Source: Treponema sp. (lineage in GTDB: Bacteria > Spirochaetota > Spirochaetia > Treponematales > Breznakiellaceae). From it: DNA of 13,956 bases. The position numbers were made by a program, and so were the translations under genes. Below the pieces are notes generated by a model. It did no database searches, was not told the origin of the DNA, and was given only the letters and a program-made list of their open reading frames with translations. Below are positions 13,764-13,956 of the stretch, piece after piece. Location of the stretch: assembly GCA_031255615.1 (NCBI GenBank), contig JAIRSD010000201.1:1-13956 (forward strand). The letters run 5' to 3'. The stretch's first letter is position 1; every line of letters starts with the position of its first letter.

Positions 13764-13956
13764 AGGGCCGCGGCCGTGCAAAGACGATTTTCTAAACCAG
13801 CAGGCTGCTTAGCCTAAAAGACCGGATATGTGGACGGAAGAAATTCACCACGAAGATACTATGATTTTGAATTATCGGGATTGCGTGGTACTCTGGTCCG
13901 ACGGGGCCGGAGAGCCGGCGGCAGGTTGATTCTACGCGTGGGGAAATCCGGGCTTG
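13764..13956. other. Intergenic region after the ATPase gene, no gene recognised
   Basis: The stretch begins with a 10 bp palindrome, GGCCGCGGCC (13766-13775), with no T-run after it, so it is not a standard terminator. A repeat fragment follows at 13799-13857. A 22-codon open frame from 13860 has no features and is probably chance. The start of any further operon gene lies outside the window. Confidence 0.5.
13799..13857 (+). repeat. Truncated copy of the dispersed intergenic repeat
   Basis: AGCAGGCTGCTTAGCCTAAAAG, GATATGTGGACGGAAGAAATT and CACCACGAAGAT match the first 60 bases of the repeat unit, closest to the minus-strand copy inside the MITE-like element (GGACGGAAGAAATTG at 2474-2460 complement). 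The match ends after ACCACGAAG, the left arm of the inner inverted repeat, so only the left end of a unit is present. Confidence 0.75.

Noticed and set aside
12561..13781. 406-codon open frame on the minus strand
   Set aside because: Antisense to the ATPase gene with Walker and signature motifs; no domain in the antisense reading.
13860..13928. 22-codon open frame after the ATPase
   Set aside because: Too short, no ribosome binding site or recognisable sequence.

Overview
The window looks chromosomal and comes from a GC-rich Gram-negative bacterium, most likely a spirochaete of the Treponema lineage. That placement is an inference. It rests on relaxed lipoprotein boxes (LVSC, LFSC), TPR-rich secreted proteins, a LysM lytic transglycosylase and an Opp/Dpp-type uptake operon. 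No rRNA, tRNA or single marker gene fixes the taxon. I recognise ten protein genes, and the large antisense open frames are coding shadows.

Layout: (1) 1-567 is a tandem array of a 218-235 bp intergenic repeat. (2) 686-1876 (minus) is a tandem HD / HD-GYP protein, a probable c-di-GMP phosphodiesterase. (3) 1951-2240 is an island of short perfect hairpins. (4) 2241-2565 is a MITE-like element with inverted ends that carries another copy of the first repeat. (5) 4767-2567 (minus) is a two-gene unit: a six-segment membrane protein, then a secreted TPR protein whose signal-peptide codons hold homopolymer runs. (6) 4820-8162 (plus) is a three-gene envelope cluster: TPR lipoprotein, MltD-like transglycosylase with two LysM domains, and a secreted protein of unknown function. 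(7) 8195-8576 is a second hairpin island related to the first in opposite orientation. (8) 8661-13763 (plus) is an oligopeptide/nickel-type ABC importer operon: binding lipoprotein, two permeases, one ATPase. No second ATPase (OppF) is seen before the window ends. (9) 13764-13956 holds a fragment of the first repeat and nothing else I recognise.

The genes form two functional groups. The 4820-8162 cluster probably acts on or near peptidoglycan in the periplasm. The Opp-like operon would import peptides or related small solutes. The HD-GYP protein would lower c-di-GMP.

The least ordinary content is non-coding. One observation is the hairpin islands, where stem sequences differ but stay perfectly paired and nearly all share a three-base apex of the form GC-TNC-GC. 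Another is the nested repeat families. A third is two genes with a TATACT -10 box exactly six bases before their ATG, which predicts leaderless mRNAs. A fourth is the long homopolymer runs in the signal-peptide codons of two secreted proteins, which could be slippage switches. I see no complete new defence or mobile system.
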